A DNA stretch of 64,000 nucleotides, from NCBI GenBank assembly GCA_035222895.1, contig JAVYIG010005385.1, forward strand, positions 62,001 to 126,000, written 5' to 3'. Below are positions 1-10,888 of the stretch, piece by piece. This stretch comes from Strongylocentrotus droebachiensis. Taxonomy: Eukaryota > Echinodermata > Echinoidea > Camarodonta > Strongylocentrotidae. The notes below the pieces were generated by a model. It was not told the DNA's origin. It did no database searches and was given only the letters and a program-made list of their open reading frames with translations. Position 1 is the stretch's first letter; each line of letters opens with the position of its first letter. The translations under genes and the position numbers were made by a program.

Positions 1-141
1 GATAAAGATAAATATTAAAAAGTAAATAGGCTACTTCACATTGATTGAAAAATTCTCAAGTTCTGTTGTTAATTGATATTGCACATGGAAGAAGAGATAC
101 GAAAGTAGCGATCAGTAGATGAAATTCATGTGGGAATATAA

Positions 142-492
142 TTAAATACATTGTTTTGATGACTCGATCTTTGTTAGTTTTAGTTCAAAGATTGAAGGTG
201 AATTAAGCAGTCTAACAATAGTGGGTATCGTTGAGGAATAATACCGGGTAGTCCGACAGAGGGGGGTGTTGAGAAGATGTGAAGAGCGTAGGCGACGAGA
301 GGACATATCACTACGTAAGGGAGGGAGAAGATCACGGTGCCGGGGAGACTTTAACAGACTACGGGCAAAGGAATCCAGAAGTTGTTCATGACGCTTCGAC
401 ATACGACAGATGGAGAGGTGCTCTAGGGCATTGTCGTGATTTGTGTACAAAACATATAGATATGTCATTTTTCCTAAAAATAGATAAAACAT
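142..492 (-). mobile_element. Decayed C-terminal end of a non-LTR (CR1/L2/jockey-like) retrotransposon polyprotein
   Basis: The minus-strand reading frame has the look of the last ~80 residues of LINE reverse-transcriptase polyproteins: a leucine/arginine-rich helix (LEHLSICRMSKRHEQLLDSF), a run ending in LLPP, then the hallmark LNTPLCRTTRYYSSTIP and a closing LLN. In such elements this segment follows the RT domain and precedes a short 3' UTR. No RT catalytic core or endonuclease is present, so this is a 5'-truncated relic, as is typical of LINE insertions. The ATG at the upstream end is probably fortuitous; homology is convincing only from about position 430 downward. The clade cannot be fixed from this fragment. 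Confidence 0.6.
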
Positions 493-1342
493 TGGTTATT
501 GGGTCTTGTTTAAAGTTGATGTGGTTGTTTTTTAGTCAAAATAGTTGAATTGTAGTTAGAAATGAAATAAAACAACCAAAACAATAAAATACATGAAATA
601 CATAAGAAGTTACTAAAACAAGAGATAACATAAGGAATAAACTGGCTCTTTCAATTGTGTTGTCCTATTATTAATTCAAATGGTCTAATGAATATATGTA
701 GTGAAAAGGAATCCTTAAATCTGAATTATATAGATTTATGGGTAAAAATGTGATTTGTATGACCTTATTTGCATAAATTACCATGCATATGCAAATGAGT
801 AAATTTGAATAAAAATTGAAATTATCATAGTATTTTATACACTTCATCTGACATGCGTGCAAATTTTTGCGGGGATCGGCCTTTTTAGGATTAAGGACTG
901 GTTTGTGACCGTTCTGCCTTCTTGTTGTATTCTCTTTTGTTCTGTAAGACTTAAGATCATGAGCCACGTCTATCATTCATATTACCCACTACTCCGTCTG
1001 TCTACAGGTCAATAAAATCTGGAAAAATAAAATAATTTGTGAAACCGTCATGCCCTAATCATGTTCGGATCAATCAAAAACGTTTTGATCCCCCTCTGTC
1101 ATGACCAATTAGTTATAAAGAAACACCATTATATCGGTCTCAAAAGAATCCAGGAACTATTGATATTCCTGCTAAATTCAGGTATCAAGACTTGTACATC
1201 TTTACCAAAAAATGTGATTGTGTTAAGAGTTTTTTATTGTGGCAACGATGTTAATATAATTCAAACAAACTGTTGATTCTTGAATATAGTTTTAATGGGT
1301 CGTTATTAGTATTAATTTAACATAATGTTACTATCATTACAG
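493..1342. other. AT-rich stretch upstream of the NLR-like exons, no gene seen
   Basis: No supported coding exon. The open frames here lack splice context and family motifs. GTCAATAAAATC at about 1009-1020 resembles a LINE 3' tail or polyadenylation signal, but nothing else supports a gene. It is presumably intron of the NLR-like gene or dispersed repeat. Confidence 0.5.
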
Positions 1343-1507
1343 ATTGAGACTCTTAGATTATTTCTGGATCTCAGTGAACGGCCCTCTGCATCGCGTGGTT
1401 GCGCTCAGTTTATACGTAACATGCCTCATCTGAAGGACCTGACACTTTACGGTCAGTATCACAATGACTTCTACTCAACATCATCGTCGATGGCAGCATC
1501 CGCAAAG
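1343..1507 (+). CDS. NLR-like LRR exon 1 (of those visible)
   Basis: Acceptor TCATTACAG ends at 1342; donor GTATTG starts at 1508. 165 nt, 55 codons, phase 0 at both ends. It encodes an LRR unit with FIRNMPHLKDLTLYGQYH followed by a serine-rich turn and SSMAASAK, which runs into the next exon in frame. Confidence 0.62.
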
Positions 1508-2922
1508 GTATTGATTTGATTATATATTGTAGGAATCTAAACAAATTCCTGCATGTATACTGGAAGTGTACTTTATTCTGTATAGTCTAACGAAATTTTA
1601 CAATTCGCCCGCCTTCCTTCCGATAGGCCGATGAATTATAACACATAACAATAAGCATCTGTTAACACCAAACATTGCTTCAAAAGCTCAATTTTATGGT
1701 GGTATATTTGTACCTGTAGTCATGTTTAATATTAAATATCTGTTCTGCAGTAAATTTTTACATCGGACATTCTTAAACGGCCCACTATACATCACAATTC
1801 AAGTAGTATTATTAATTCACACTAAATACACTACACTACATCGATAACGGTTTAAATGTACTTGTGATATAAAATTATATAGTTTTTAATCACTTTAAAT
1901 ATTACTATTTCAAACTCTAATACATTTATGCCAGTTACATTGTATTTGATTATTGTATATACGAAGCACGGAATACTTGCATTTGACTGATTTGAAATTA
2001 TATAGTAGGTGTTCATCTTAACGTCGGCCTATACTGAATTAGACTGGTCTTCGTTTCATTGAATCAATATACTGTACTAGCCTTTAAGATATTTATATTG
2101 GTAAATAACCAATGATATACATGTACAATTGTACTGAATGAAAGAAAAGCAAAATTTGTATAACTTGTATTAAACTTATACTTGCATTTGCATAATTATA
2201 AAGCCTTCTCTCATTTGCTCGGCTAATGTCTTTTTATAGTCCTCGTACAATACCCATGAGGCTAGCAAAATCCATGTTCATGTTTTTTGTCGCTTTTTTC
2301 ATGAAACTTAAGAATCCAATTATATATCTACCAACTATCGAACCTACTACATTTGTTATTGCACTGTAATTTCCCTCTTTTTATGTACATGATCACGACC
2401 AGAGTTGTAACACGAGCCCCACCTTGACTGAGCTGACAGTGGATGATGACACACTAGAAAGCTGGCAGGATTGTAGTTCAATGTTTGATAATGTGAAGAG
2501 GGTTACTATACAGGTATACAACCCAATCAGCTATGAACTCATCCAGAGGATCCATCTACCAGGAGCAACAAAACTCACCATTCAAACAGATGGGTATGCA
2601 GATCAACCGGCTGGTTTCAACGAGGAGCTCAATTCACTACCCAACGCCCTCCTGAATATCTCCCCTCAGCTTGTCAAGGTGACATTCAGCGATCTTGACA
2701 TTGGCAACAGTAAGATGGAGTTAATCTTACAAGCTTTCAGATCACCTCACAACCTCAAACATCTGAAGACTATCAGGTAAGAGTAAGACACATTGTGCTT
2801 TCAAAGAGCACTTTGACACTTTTCTTCTTTTCAATAATTCTCCACTCCCCATCTGGAAATGGAAGAAAATATACGTTTCTTTGAATTGAATAGAGTGTGT
2901 CTCCCCCTTTCTCTCTTCCTCG

Positions 2923-2972
<50 letters not shown>

Positions 2973-3501
2973 AAATATATATGTATATATATATATGTTT
3001 GATTTGATATTATTATAATCGATTTGAACTTAGAGATGACAAAACATAAATAACAACATGAATACTAGTAGGCCTAAATACTAAGGACGAATAGCTCTGC
3101 TCGGATCATCTGTACCATGTATTACAGCTATTGTTATATTGATACTATGTTGTAAATATGTTTGTACTCTCATACCTCGAGAGGGGGTCAATAGAGTCAA
3201 TAAAATCTTACAATCTTACAATCTTACAGCTGTTCTACTATAAATTGAAGAGTCTACATGACAAAACAAATAAGATTAAAAGTTCCATCATTATGAACAG
3301 CTATATTAAAAACATTGTTAACTCCTGTAACAATTAAGCCCCCATCCCTAATTATTTTACATAGATGATACTGTATTCCGTCTATTTTGATATTGATAGA
3401 TTCGTAAGATGCGGGACAGATGTGAGCGTGAATGATGTCACCACTGCATGCAATGAAGACCACGCCATGGAGGTGGAGGTGGTGCATGGCAAACCACGTG
3501 G
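1343..3501 (+). CDS. NLR-like leucine-rich-repeat gene, three consecutive internal exons (partial)
   Basis: Three exons join in phase: 1343-1507 (phase 0 to 0), 2403-2776 (0 to 2) and 3400-3501 (2 to 2). All have AG acceptors and GT donors, including GTAAGA at 2777 and GTAAGT at 3502. The product (about 213 residues) has repeated L-x-x-L hydrophobic spacing of an LRR solenoid, for example MPHLKDLTLYG, PTLTELTVDD and FDNVKRVTIQVYN. Large lineage-specific NLR families in sea urchins end in LRR arrays of this kind; those receptors are cytosolic pattern sensors with an N-terminal death-fold or other effector and a NACHT ATPase. The NACHT and N-terminal exons must lie upstream of the window. The terminal exon was not identified, so gene or pseudogene status is unresolved. 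Alternative: another LRR protein family. Confidence 0.62.
1508..2402 (+). other. Intron of the NLR-like gene
   Basis: AT-rich sequence with no second coding signal on either strand and no recognisable transposon ends. Confidence 0.5.
2403..2776 (+). CDS. NLR-like LRR exon 2
   Basis: The acceptor is ...CGACCAG ending at 2402 and the donor GTAAGAG starts at 2777. 374 nt opening in phase 0 with SCNTSPTLTELTVDD and closing after two bases of an arginine codon. It contains further leucine-spaced repeats (LESWQDCSSMFDNVKRVTI; ATKLTIQTDGY; LVKVTFSDLDIGN; HNLKHLKTI). Completing the split codon with the first base of the next exon restores the frame exactly, the main evidence that the join is real. 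Confidence 0.65.
2921..2997. repeat. (CT)n then (AT)n microsatellite
   Basis: Nearly pure CT dinucleotides run from about 2921 to 2972, followed by alternating TA, inside the second NLR-like intron. Confidence 0.9.
3060..3229 (+). mobile_element. LINE 3' tail with AATCTTAC repeats
   Basis: The segment ends with GAGAGGGGGTCAATAGAG, then GTCAATAAAATC and three copies of an 8-mer CAATCTTA. A short conserved 3' UTR ending in a tandem oligomer is typical of CR1/L2-class non-LTR retrotransposons. No coding part is attached, so this is a 5'-truncated insertion in the intron before exon 3400-3501. Confidence 0.45.
3400..3501 (+). CDS. NLR-like exon 3
   Basis: Acceptor GATATTGATAG ends at 3399; donor GTAAGTCC starts at 3502. 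102 nt encoding FVRCGTDVSVNDVTTACN and an acidic tail with EDHAMEVEVVHG. No stop codon is reached before the donor, so at least one more exon should follow; I did not find it. Confidence 0.5.
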
Positions 3502-6500
3502 GTAAGTCCTTAGAACTTTAACTTCTAGACTTGCATAGCCATTAATGACTGCATAACATTTTTGTATGACTGCATGTCTCTTAAATCCTCTGCGAAAATC
3601 AGTGCTTGTGTATCATACGCACGATCACAGGTATTTTGTTCATCTCAGGAAGGATGTGCAAAATTAAAAGCCGCCTTCCTCTTTTTTAAATTCAACGACT
3701 TACTGGATGACTAGAATGCAGCAGAAATGAGGTCTAGTGTTAGAATTACTGGGAGACTAGCACGCGTGCTCGTCTTCTCAAGCCAGTCGTTTCTGAAGTT
3801 CATTCAGACGCGAGGTCGATCTGCTCAAAACGCCCAGCTTGTATTTTAATATACAGATTTTTTTGTTTGTAAATACCTTAAATATTAATACAAGCACTAG
3901 TTATTTCCTGTCTCAGGAGAAGGGGGTTGAAGAATTGTTTCACATGAAGAAAAAAAATGCTATTGACATACAGAAATATTTTGAATTTCTTATGTTTATT
4001 TTTGTATTTGTGTATATATCGATAATGATACGAACTGACATTATGTACCACTCATGATCTCACATGAACCAAGCCGTGCAAAATGTATTAACAGTCGACA
4101 AAGGCGTGAACATACAAAAATATTATATTGGAAATGGGTAATAAGTAAAGGTCTTTATTCTTTTTATTAACATGATAACATGTAGACCTATTCATATAAT
4201 TGATTCTCGCATTTGTGTACTATTATGTTTTTTACGTTATAGATAACTTGTTAGTTCAAATGGTGCTGTACTTTGACGTAAAACTGTGTAATATTAAATA
4301 TCTCTTCTTTGTCCTCTGTCTTCTGCGGTATGTATGTGAAGTTTGTTATGTAGTGCTGCTGCTTCTATATATGATGTTGATGCACACATTAACACTTATC
4401 TCTATCTCTCTCTCTCTCTTTCTCCATCACTTTAGTAAATATTTTTGAGTAATCAAGCAGATGACATCGTACTCGATCTGACGAATTAGAGGGATCAGAC
4501 GATCTTTGCTCGCCAACAGGAACTATGGGCTGATTACAAGTGAAGAGTACATAAACCACATCATTATAGGCCTATTATATAATCACTCAACGTTTAATTT
4601 GAAATATTGACTTTAGCTATTACAAATACAATTTTCATGCAATCGAGTTACTCACCCAATGAATCACGTTGATATTCATTTAATATGATATCAATGGGTG
4701 TTCTTTACATCGATTGTGTGGCTCTTTTTCTTTAATTTAGGATATCATGATTATGAATTCCCATTGAAATGTTACTCTCACTACCGTTAAGTAGTTCAGG
4801 ATTCAGGATGGATTTATACTTTATTTATTTATTTTTATTGTAAAAGGGCGAAAATGTTGTAATTTTTTTGCTGAACGTATGGTGGCAAAACATTCATTAT
4901 GTGAAAAAAAGTCATTCTCTTTTCTAATTTGAATTTTGCAACTGGCAGTGTTTCATTCAAAACATTTGTTTTGTACAAAATGAGGGCCCCAAATTTCCCT
5001 TATACAGAAAACCACAGTATGTTGATCTTAAATTTGGCACACACTTTCATATAATTGCTGCTACAAATAAAATTTGAGATAAGTCACTGATGGCTTGCAA
5101 ATCCCTGATAAGGGCCTTTTAACATATACATGTATATAATGCAATTAAAATGTGTTCTCATGGAAGAAGAGCCTGCTTAGTTAATCATGGACATTTAACG
5201 AATCTTCAGAGTTGGGATGTCTGTAAATAAGTTGATGAATTGATGTGAGCTTTCATTGTGAAGGGAATTTGATAGAATAATAATTTGGATGTCAATGGTT
5301 GCCTACCAAAATTAGAATCCATCAGAATGTTCAATGTCATGGACGGATCAAAAGACCAACACTAAATATCCAATTAGGCTTAGGACAGAGAGTTATTCAC
5401 GCTATAGTCACGTGACTTTTGAAAATACCAGTACGTCTTTACTCCTAATGATTGCAACAATGTTACCTGCCTTGTTACCCAGCTGTAAATATAATCTAGC
5501 GTCTTCCTACGGTTTATTTAGATTGCTACTTTTAGAATGGATATACGTTATCGTTCAGAATTTGTTGTGTAGTTAGCGCAGTAAAGTATATTTATATAGT
5601 GGCTGCGCTATATAAATTGATCTAAATATTATAATTGCTTTTGAGCTCAGTGCACACGGTGCGGACTTTACCTAGCGTATGACTGCGTCAGCGACTGGCG
5701 TAGGCATTGGCGCACTGTGCGAGGGTATCATTACACAAACAAACCTTTCTTCGAATTAAGGGCGTCGTAGTCCTAACTGAATCACCTCAATCGGTTAGTG
5801 CATGTATATGTAAACACTGCCTTATGTGCGACGAGCATTGTTCAAATTATGTCTATGCCATTAGAATCATTCGTCTTTTATGATTTATTTATTACGTTTT
5901 ATGTTTAAAGAGCGTGGTCTTTTCAGAGCCAGAAGGCTTGTTTTGAATGAAACATTCGGATGTATTTATATACAAAGATATTTTACAATTATAAACAGAA
6001 AACATATGCAATGGCATTAATTGACAGTCTTAAAAGCAAATGTATATAACAAAGAATATAACGGAAATAAATTGAATAATGAACAATAAAATGAATGTAT
6101 ACACAGAACAAACGAACGAATATTTGGATTGTAAACTAAGAAACGACATGTGCAAATTGACGATAATTTTAGTATCAGTTGTCATGTAATTTCACAAAAA
6201 CACAAGAGTGTTACGGTAAACGTCCTATGATGTATCTACAACTAGAAATTAAAGGAGCTTTAACTAGTCATGTATCCTTCATGGCCCTTGCAAAAAGGAT
6301 AAATGAAGACAACATTTATTTCACATATATAACGCTGTATTCTTTTGTTATCCAGTATATTTTATGTATGAAATCTTGCATGTGTTACGTAAAAGGTTTG
6401 TTTGTATTTAACAGTTTGATTTGGAAAGGGAAACTGTCTTGTCTGATATATTCATATGAGTTTTTACTTTGTATGTAGATAATTTGTAAATAACGTAGCC

Positions 6501-6794
6501 AAATGATTGGTGCCCATACAAAGGAATGTCTTTGCAATGCAAGTTATTAGTCACTGACTAAGTATAAATGTACAGGAATGTCAAATATCAAAGCATTTTT
6601 TTGTTCTTTCTTCAAGTTTAATTATTGATTGCACACCATTAAATTCGATGCAAGAACAGTATTAAGTTAATTCACGAAGCATCAAACTTAATATTCGGAA
6701 TATATTTCTGATTTTTCTGTAATCATGGTAAATGTGCATCGAGACATTTCTGCATTCTGCATTCTGCGAAAAGCCCAATGCATCACTATTAATG
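3502..6794. other. Long AT-rich interval without recognised genes
   Basis: No exon supported by splice sites or family motifs. A patch with GCGTCA motifs at about 5660-5740 resembles the dispersed GTTATA-type repeat described below but has no clear ends. The remainder looks like intron or intergenic DNA. Confidence 0.5.
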
Positions 6795-6903
6795 GTAGTA
6801 GTATCGTTTTTAGTAGTAGTAGTAGTAGTAGTAGTATAGTTTTCAGTAGTAGGAGTAGTAGTAGTAGTAGTATTAATAGTAGTAGTAGTAGCAGTAGCAG
6901 TAA
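6795..6903. repeat. Imperfect (AGT)n microsatellite
   Basis: AGT trinucleotides interrupted by ATAGTTTTC, AGG and AAT variants. It yields polyserine or polyleucine open frames on the two strands; these are artefacts of the repeat. Confidence 0.9.
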
Positions 6904-6905
6904 AA

Positions 6906-9184
6906 ACAATAGTAATAGTTGTTTTTGGTACAGTTATTGTCTTGTTGATGATGTTTTTGTTGTAGAGTACCAGTATAAGAAGTTATGTTGATTCATTTCA
7001 GACAGGTTCAGTGTGAGTGGTATATTGTCAAAACGCCAAATATCGTTTACTAATACTTTTTTTTATTTTTTTATATTTTTTACATTGATTAGATGATAAA
7101 GAATGATGTACATCCTTCATTTACATGTCGGTTTCTTTTGTTTCACATGTGACTAACTATATATCGTGGAATACATTATGTTGAATTTAACCGTGATGAA
7201 TTATTTCATCCTCATTCATGTATTGTAATATAAATTCATAAGAATGCATGACAATTTGTAATGCGGTTATAGTATACGTTATCGTGTAGACCCTTATAAT
7301 TAAATGTAAATAATGCAACGGGCCTTAAATGTACATACCTATGCTTTTTGTATATTGTGTATGCTCCTATTATCTGTAGTTTGATGTATTTCAAAAAAAC
7401 ATGGGTATATGTGTAATTGTGGCTTTTTTTTTAAGAAAACAAATATTCTGCATTACCATGTAAAGCCAATAGGGTCTTTATAGATCATACTAATCTGAGA
7501 ATTCTAATTGTTGCAACTATTTTCAGGTAGTCATGTATTTTTCCACATTATTGAGAACATTTAATCTTATTCTACAACTGTTTCATTAAGTTTTACTCAA
7601 GTCTATGATTCAGATGCTTAGGGTTATCACCCCACCACTCACCCTGTGTATGTGTGTATATAAGTGTGCGTGGGTGTGCGTATTACACATTTGGAGGAAT
7701 ACAAACAAAACAATTAAAAAAGAAATTAAGTGTATGCGTGCGTTTGTGGATGTATGTGTAGTGTAGCAATATAAGGATATAAGGCAGAGATTTTTAAGAA
7801 AACGTTGACTTTGGACCACTAGTCTAAGCCGTCACCACTTGCCTTTTTTGCCGAGCTGGGATGTGAGAGACGGCCTACAGACACCCCCCCCCCCACCCAC
7901 CCCTCCCCCGAATGCCTCTAGAGAAGCAGGGGGAAGATCTGATGGTGGCATCAGATTTTCGAATTCTTACCGGGTTTTTTTTTTTGGGGGGGGGGGGGTG
8001 AGGTATGAAACTGTTGCGCGAATTAAGGTCATGCGCGAATTATGGTCACACGACCATACATCTATCCCCTCACTTTATACGCACACTGAAACTGATCATT
8101 TTAATACACACATGCCTACTTTTAGTAATCAATCCACCTAATATACAGTCAAAACAACGAAACAAAAAAATGCGTACTTATCATTTTATTATTCACATGA
8201 ACTTTTCATTAGTTTATATATCGTGCCTCTTCTTAAAATTACAATCTGATCTTGCTGCTTCTAAACAAAAAAGAGGACTATCTACATGTTCAAAGAGTGA
8301 TATATATTTCATATGATACAAGGACGGAGCAATGATGACATTTATACATATTAGTAGAAAAAAAAGTCTTATTGGAATTCTAAAATTAACTGCTCTAAAA
8401 TTGATATACGCCCTGCTCACTAAATAAAATGCACATATTATTTTGTTTAACCTCTTGGTTTGCCTTTTCTTCTGGCTATTTGTCTATTTCTCTAGATTGT
8501 ATATTTTATATCTATATCATATACTCTCATACTCTTATTTTCATTTGAATATTCTCACTGTTTAATTTTCTATATTGGATTTCATGGATAATGCAAAACC
8601 TTCTACCAAAGAAAAGATAAAATCAAAAAGTAAAGCAAGTAATACAATCAATGATGATGAATAGGGAAAATGTAAAAGGCTTATAAATAACGTGACATAT
8701 TTGATTAGACCAAAAAATGATTGATGAATGGGAAAAACATTAAAGACTAAATAAATAACGTAACATATTTGGTTAGACAGGTCAGGTGCGACTTTATTTC
8801 ACAAAACATTGAATGTTGAATCAAAAGTATACTGTTGAAAGTCTCTTTGTTACGTTGTACCAAGGGAAATCAAGTGACATCATTTTCCTACGTCAGTCGT
8901 CCGGGGACAGGAAAACAACAATAATGATGATATTGCAAATACTTGAATGATTACTTTGTTAACACTGGTAAAGTTTAGCTGTACATGATAGTAAAGATAA
9001 TGGATCAAACTCCAATGATGTCTATCATGGCGTCATCACTAACGGGTTTACCTTTTCTCTTATTAAGTCGATCGAACAAAGTCATATTTCGAAAGTTCTG
9101 CAATTTTTCTAAACTTAATAAAGCTAAGGGATCGAACCAAAGCGTAACACAACTGCTGAAGAGTTTTCTTCGGCGAGACATAAA
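6906..9184. other. Interval without recognised genes; contains poly-C and poly-G tracts
   Basis: No supported coding sequence. A C-rich block at about 7884-7908 and a T-then-G homopolymer block at about 7976-8000 belong to a poly-G/poly-C associated repeat seen elsewhere in the window. Confidence 0.5.
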
Positions 9185-9186
9185 TC

Positions 9187-9325
9187 AGCGTTTGCTTTTC
9201 TCAACCCAGGTGTACATGGGTACCTGACAATGATTGATGAGGTAATGATATTTGCAGGGCCCTCAGAAAGTAGAGCATTGATGCTAATGACGCTTCCATG
9301 GGTAAAGCAAATCATTGTCATAATA
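9187..9325 (+). mobile_element. 3' fragment of the tRNA-derived SINE family (copy at 16.3 kb)
   Basis: It shares CAACCCAGGTGTACATGGGT, TACCTGACAAT, then GGGCCCTCAGAAAGTAGAGC and a GACGCTTCC end with the full SINE at 16318-16560. The pol III promoter part is missing. Confidence 0.55.
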
Positions 9326-9333
9326 TACAGGCA

Positions 9334-9450
9334 CGGGGGGGGGGGGGGGGGGGCACTCGCCCCCCAAAAAATTTCGAAGATCGGTTGAACTGTTTTAGAC
9401 TCTTTTTTTTACCTCGATCGATTACATGTATGTGCCCCCCCCCCCCCCTC
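9334..9450. repeat. Poly-G / poly-C bracketed repeat
   Basis: A run of about 20 G, then CACTCGCCCCCC, and 70 bp later a run of about 15 C. Similar G-tract sequences occur near 7990, 23180, 23420, 28446 and 43722. Confidence 0.6.
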
Positions 9451-9570
9451 CAAACATCAAACTCTGGCTACGTGCCTGATAATATAGAGAACTTTTAATT
9501 TTGTGCCCATGTCATTTCTTGGGAGCTGATAAAACGGAGTATAAAGAGACGCACCACTGAATGAGTTTCA

Positions 9571-10883
9571 TTAGGATACTCTTATCTGTTCAATAACAAA
9601 ATACAAGGAATAACTTTGATTTCGATGATTCATGACTTGAAGGCCGTCATCAGCCGATGGCTAAACACTACATGTCTCAACTTCATCTTAATGAAAACAA
9701 TTGCAAGTTTATAACGAGGAGATCTTTGGAATTTTGTTCGGATTGTAAATAAAGAGCAGATATCAACACCACTCCGCACTTGAGGAAGACTTTCAGCTCT
9801 CTGCTATCCTTTCTTGGACATCGATCTCTTGGCGTCTCATAAGCCTTGTTCCCAGATGACGCGGTTAACCGTCTCAAAAAGCCGCTGCATTAAAATAAAA
9901 TGATGTAAAGCTCGTCTATATCAGTGCGTCTCACATTTCTGTGTGTTATAATAATCCGCTGCGTGTGCACACGAGGCTTTATGGCGCTGACGTGGGACTG
10001 TGTCAGCCACTGCGTCAACGACTATGTCAACCACTGCGTCAGCCATTGGCACGGTTTTTGATGCGTCCGTGACATCGGACTTCAACGCAAAATAAACGAG
10101 GCAAATACTGCATTGAATAACTGGCGTATTGTCCCATTGCCTTCAAAGGCTCGATTAGCGCAAGTAATAGCCCATATAAAAACGCATCAAAATGACGCAT
10201 GGAGCTCAACAGGCATAACAAAGATATAGTTAAGTATGCTTAGCAGTCTATTTTTTAGCAATTCGATACTTTTTCCCGTCACCGCCTTTCTCCGCCTTTC
10301 ATTTAAACGCAGCGTGGTTTAAATCTCGCTGTAACCATAGTTTAGACCCGGTTGAAAGGAGGCGTTTTCGATGACAAGCAGGCATGGAAATGCACAGAAC
10401 AGGTCCGGGCGTAATCTCTAGTCTCAAACGCAACTTTTATAAAGTAAGGTGCGATGGCCTTGCGCAAGGTTGCGAATTGGTCTGTAAACAGATTTCGACG
10501 GAAAAAAACTGGCGTAAACAGAATACACAAAGAAACGTTTATGTGGTGATTCCATGCAGATGCAGCCAGCATTATCTGTAGAGGCTTATTGTTCACTGCT
10601 CACTGTGACACGAATGTTATTGAAATGAACAATCAGTTGGTTTAATTCGTGGCAGTAGGAAAAAAAACGCTTCGTGTGCATCGAGCTTTAAGTCGGTTTA
10701 CCACGTCAAGTATGAACGAGGCTCAGACAATCCAGGACTCAATCTTGGTTCACCTGCTGGAGCCAGGCTTTCACTTCATCCCGATGGTTCTGGACCCATC
10801 TGATGTTAGCCCTGGTCTGCTCTACGGCCTGGACCAGAGCTCTGGCGCCCGTCCCTTGATCAGGGTGCCGTGATATAAAGTTC
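9571..10883. repeat. Segmental duplication, copy 1 (3' end of the aminopeptidase gene)
   Basis: About 1.31 kb with the same order of sequence blocks as 26065-27374, in the same orientation, with scattered substitutions and small indels. It includes the terminal aminopeptidase exon, its downstream flank and an embedded GTTATA-type repeat. Shared landmarks are ATACAAGGAATAACTTTGAT near the left end, GCAATTCGATACTTTTT near the middle and the terminal exon at the right end. Confidence 0.9.
9945..10219. repeat. GTTATA-ended, GCGTCA-rich MITE-like repeat, copy 1
   Basis: Starts GTTATAATAATCCGCTGCG and ends near GGCATAAC. The interior has many TGCGTCA/GACGCA motifs. Homologous to 26453-26724 and, more distantly, to 19279-19512, where the terminal inversion is clearest. 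Confidence 0.5.
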
Positions 10884-10888
10884 TGAAG
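10739..10888 (-). CDS. Aminopeptidase terminal exon q
   Basis: 150 nt including the TGA stop; acceptor TCGTTTTCAG. It encodes [20 protein letters not shown], then [19 protein letters not shown] and NQD, the typical end of M1 aminopeptidases (G-T-G-x-R-x-L ... N-I-x-W ... W-L). Confidence 0.92.
   Translation of the reverse strand, partial: LQNFISRHPDQGTGARALVQAVEQTRANIRWVQNHRDEVKAWLQQVNQD

Noticed and set aside
3254..3487. 77-codon minus-strand frame with HLHLHG start
   Set aside because: Lies opposite the plus-strand exon 3400-3501, which has better splice and phase support.
10649..10873. Plus-strand frame over the aminopeptidase terminal exon (and its twin at 27165-27362)
   Set aside because: Antisense shadow of the real minus-strand exon; the conserved protein motif is on the minus strand.
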